Of a stretch of DNA of 5,649 nucleotides, positions 5,245-5,649 are shown in pieces. Position 1 is the stretch's first letter. Each line of letters begins with the position of its first letter. The notes beneath the pieces are model-generated. The model saw only the letters and a list, made by a program, of their open reading frames with translations. It searched no databases and had not been told where the DNA came from. Location of the stretch: positions 1-5,649 of the forward strand of contig JAAVBR010000026.1 in the NCBI GenBank assembly GCA_014802705.1. Direction: 5' to 3'. A program made the translations under genes and the position numbers. The stretch is from a bacterium (GTDB lineage Bacteria; Pseudomonadota; Alphaproteobacteria; Rs-D84).

Positions 5245-5273
5245 GACGAAGAACCGCGGTTCGGGTCCGACCA
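5245..5273 (+). repeat. 29-base tRNA-T-arm-like repeat, copy 2
   Basis: This is the second copy of the 5110-5138 repeat, offset by exactly 135 bases. Positions 5257-5273 match the tRNA-Leu T-arm region 5032-5048 at 16 of 17 bases. The left flank differs from copy 1, so the outer GTCGG/CCGAC stem is lost here. Like copy 1 it follows a hairpin terminator, with about 15 bases between. Confidence 0.85.
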
Positions 5274-5321
5274 CGATTTGAATTGAAATGACGGATTTTT
5301 GGCCTTTATCGAACAAATATA

Positions 5322-5350
5322 AAAGCCTGCAAATTGCAGGCTTTGTTTTT
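5322..5350. terminator. Terminator of the macro-domain gene
   Basis: AAAGCCTGC (5322-5330) pairs with GCAGGCTTT (5336-5344) around a 5-base loop. On the minus strand it lies about 18 bases after the stop of the macro-domain gene (5363) and runs into TTTTATATTT. The plus-strand side also has a T run (5346-5350), so it may work both ways. Confidence 0.85.
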
Positions 5351-5362
5351 AATATGTGCATA

Positions 5363-5649
5363 TTAGCCAAATACTCTGCCTTTCACAAATTCAGACAACC
5401 ATCTTGCCTGATCGAATTCTGCCTTTCCGACCATATTTTTAAGCAATTCGGATACTTGTAATACGGCTTTTTCAGAGTTTGCAATTTTTACAAATTCATC
5501 ATACGCAAATCTGTCACCATAGATAACAAATCTAATATCTTGCAATGTTTGTATCGCGTTGTGCGCAGCCCCCAGCATAATCAATGCAGATTGTTCCGGT
5601 GTTAATTTACCGATAATACCTGTTCCCAGCGCAGGAAATGCAACAGATG
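5363..5649 (-). CDS. Macro-domain (ADP-ribose-binding) protein, C-terminal part only
   Basis: The frame is open to the right edge, so the true start lies beyond 5649; 94 residues are visible. They begin SVAFPALGTGIIG, which is the strand plus glycine-rich loop that cradles the ADP-ribose phosphates in macro domains (family pattern: AFPxxxTGxxG). An Ala-rich helix (ALIMLGAAHNAIQTL) and the strand IRFVIYGD follow, as in the family. About 45 residues beyond the last macro strand form a helical tail ending RVFG. Family members bind or remove ADP-ribose (deacetylation of O-acetyl-ADP-ribose, removal from proteins or DNA, or Appr-1''-P processing). The N-terminal part with the catalytic Asn/Asp region is outside the window, so activity cannot be judged. 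By hand count GC is 94 of 240 in 5401-5640, lower than clpB, which suggests a different history. A terminator follows at 5322-5350. Confidence 0.8.
   Translation of the reverse strand, partial: SVAFPALGTGIIGKLTPEQSALIMLGAAHNAIQTLQDIRFVIYGDRFAYDEFVKIANSEKAVLQVSELLKNMVGKAEFDQARWLSEFVKGRVFG

Noticed and set aside
5110..5273. CRISPR array
   Set aside because: Only two repeat copies, 106 bases of structured sequence between them, and no cas gene.
5161..5370. Open frame of 69 codons on the minus strand
   Set aside because: It runs through the terminator at 5322-5350, repeat copy 2 and the 17-bp hairpin; the shared peptide with the 4786-5154 frame comes only from the repeat.
5582..5584. TTG as the start of the macro-domain gene
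   Set aside because: The conserved macro loop is encoded upstream of it in the same open frame, so the start lies outside the window.

Overview
The window looks like a piece of an alphaproteobacterial chromosome, probably from an uncultured and possibly host-associated lineage. The evidence is an L28 ribosomal protein with alphaproteobacterial-type sequence, ClpB features, a moderately high GC content with runs of A and T confined to promoters and terminators, and two tRNA genes that encode their own CCA. The exact genus cannot be read from the sequence, and the host-associated guess is weak.

Layout, left to right. A short promoter with a palindrome over its -10 box drives an unrecognised 138-residue basic protein (95-511, +). 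A bidirectional terminator separates it from tRNA-Ala(TGC) (553-628, -), which has its own near-consensus promoter. Divergent from this, a TATAAT promoter drives a 505-residue unrecognised protein (795-2312, +) built of compact segments joined by Ala/Pro-rich linkers. It converges on clpB (2346-4403, -), and the two genes share one 12-bp hairpin that even overlaps the clpB stop codon. The encoded ClpB disaggregase naturally lacks the N-terminal domain and sits behind a promoter resembling the alphaproteobacterial heat-shock (sigma-32) type. Divergent from clpB is rpmB (ribosomal protein L28 with a long Lys/Ala tail), followed after 12 bases by tRNA-Leu(CAA). The two appear to form one transcription unit ending at a strong terminator.

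The 5091-5362 stretch has no gene. It holds two copies of a 29-base repeat (28/29 identical, exactly 135 bases apart) whose right half resembles a tRNA T arm, plus three strong hairpins. The third ends this stretch and serves as the terminator of the last gene. That gene, cut by the right edge (5363-5649, -), encodes the C-terminal part of a macro (ADP-ribose-binding) domain protein. It is visibly poorer in GC (94 of 240 bases in 5401-5640) than the clpB side, so the tRNA-Leu/repeat zone may mark the edge of an accessory region.

Functionally, the recognised genes are housekeeping: translation (L28, two tRNAs) and protein disaggregation. The less ordinary content is the two unrecognised proteins, the N-domain-less ClpB, and the tRNA-mimicking repeat and hairpin zone beside the macro-domain gene. 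I do not see a clear multi-gene novel system in the window.
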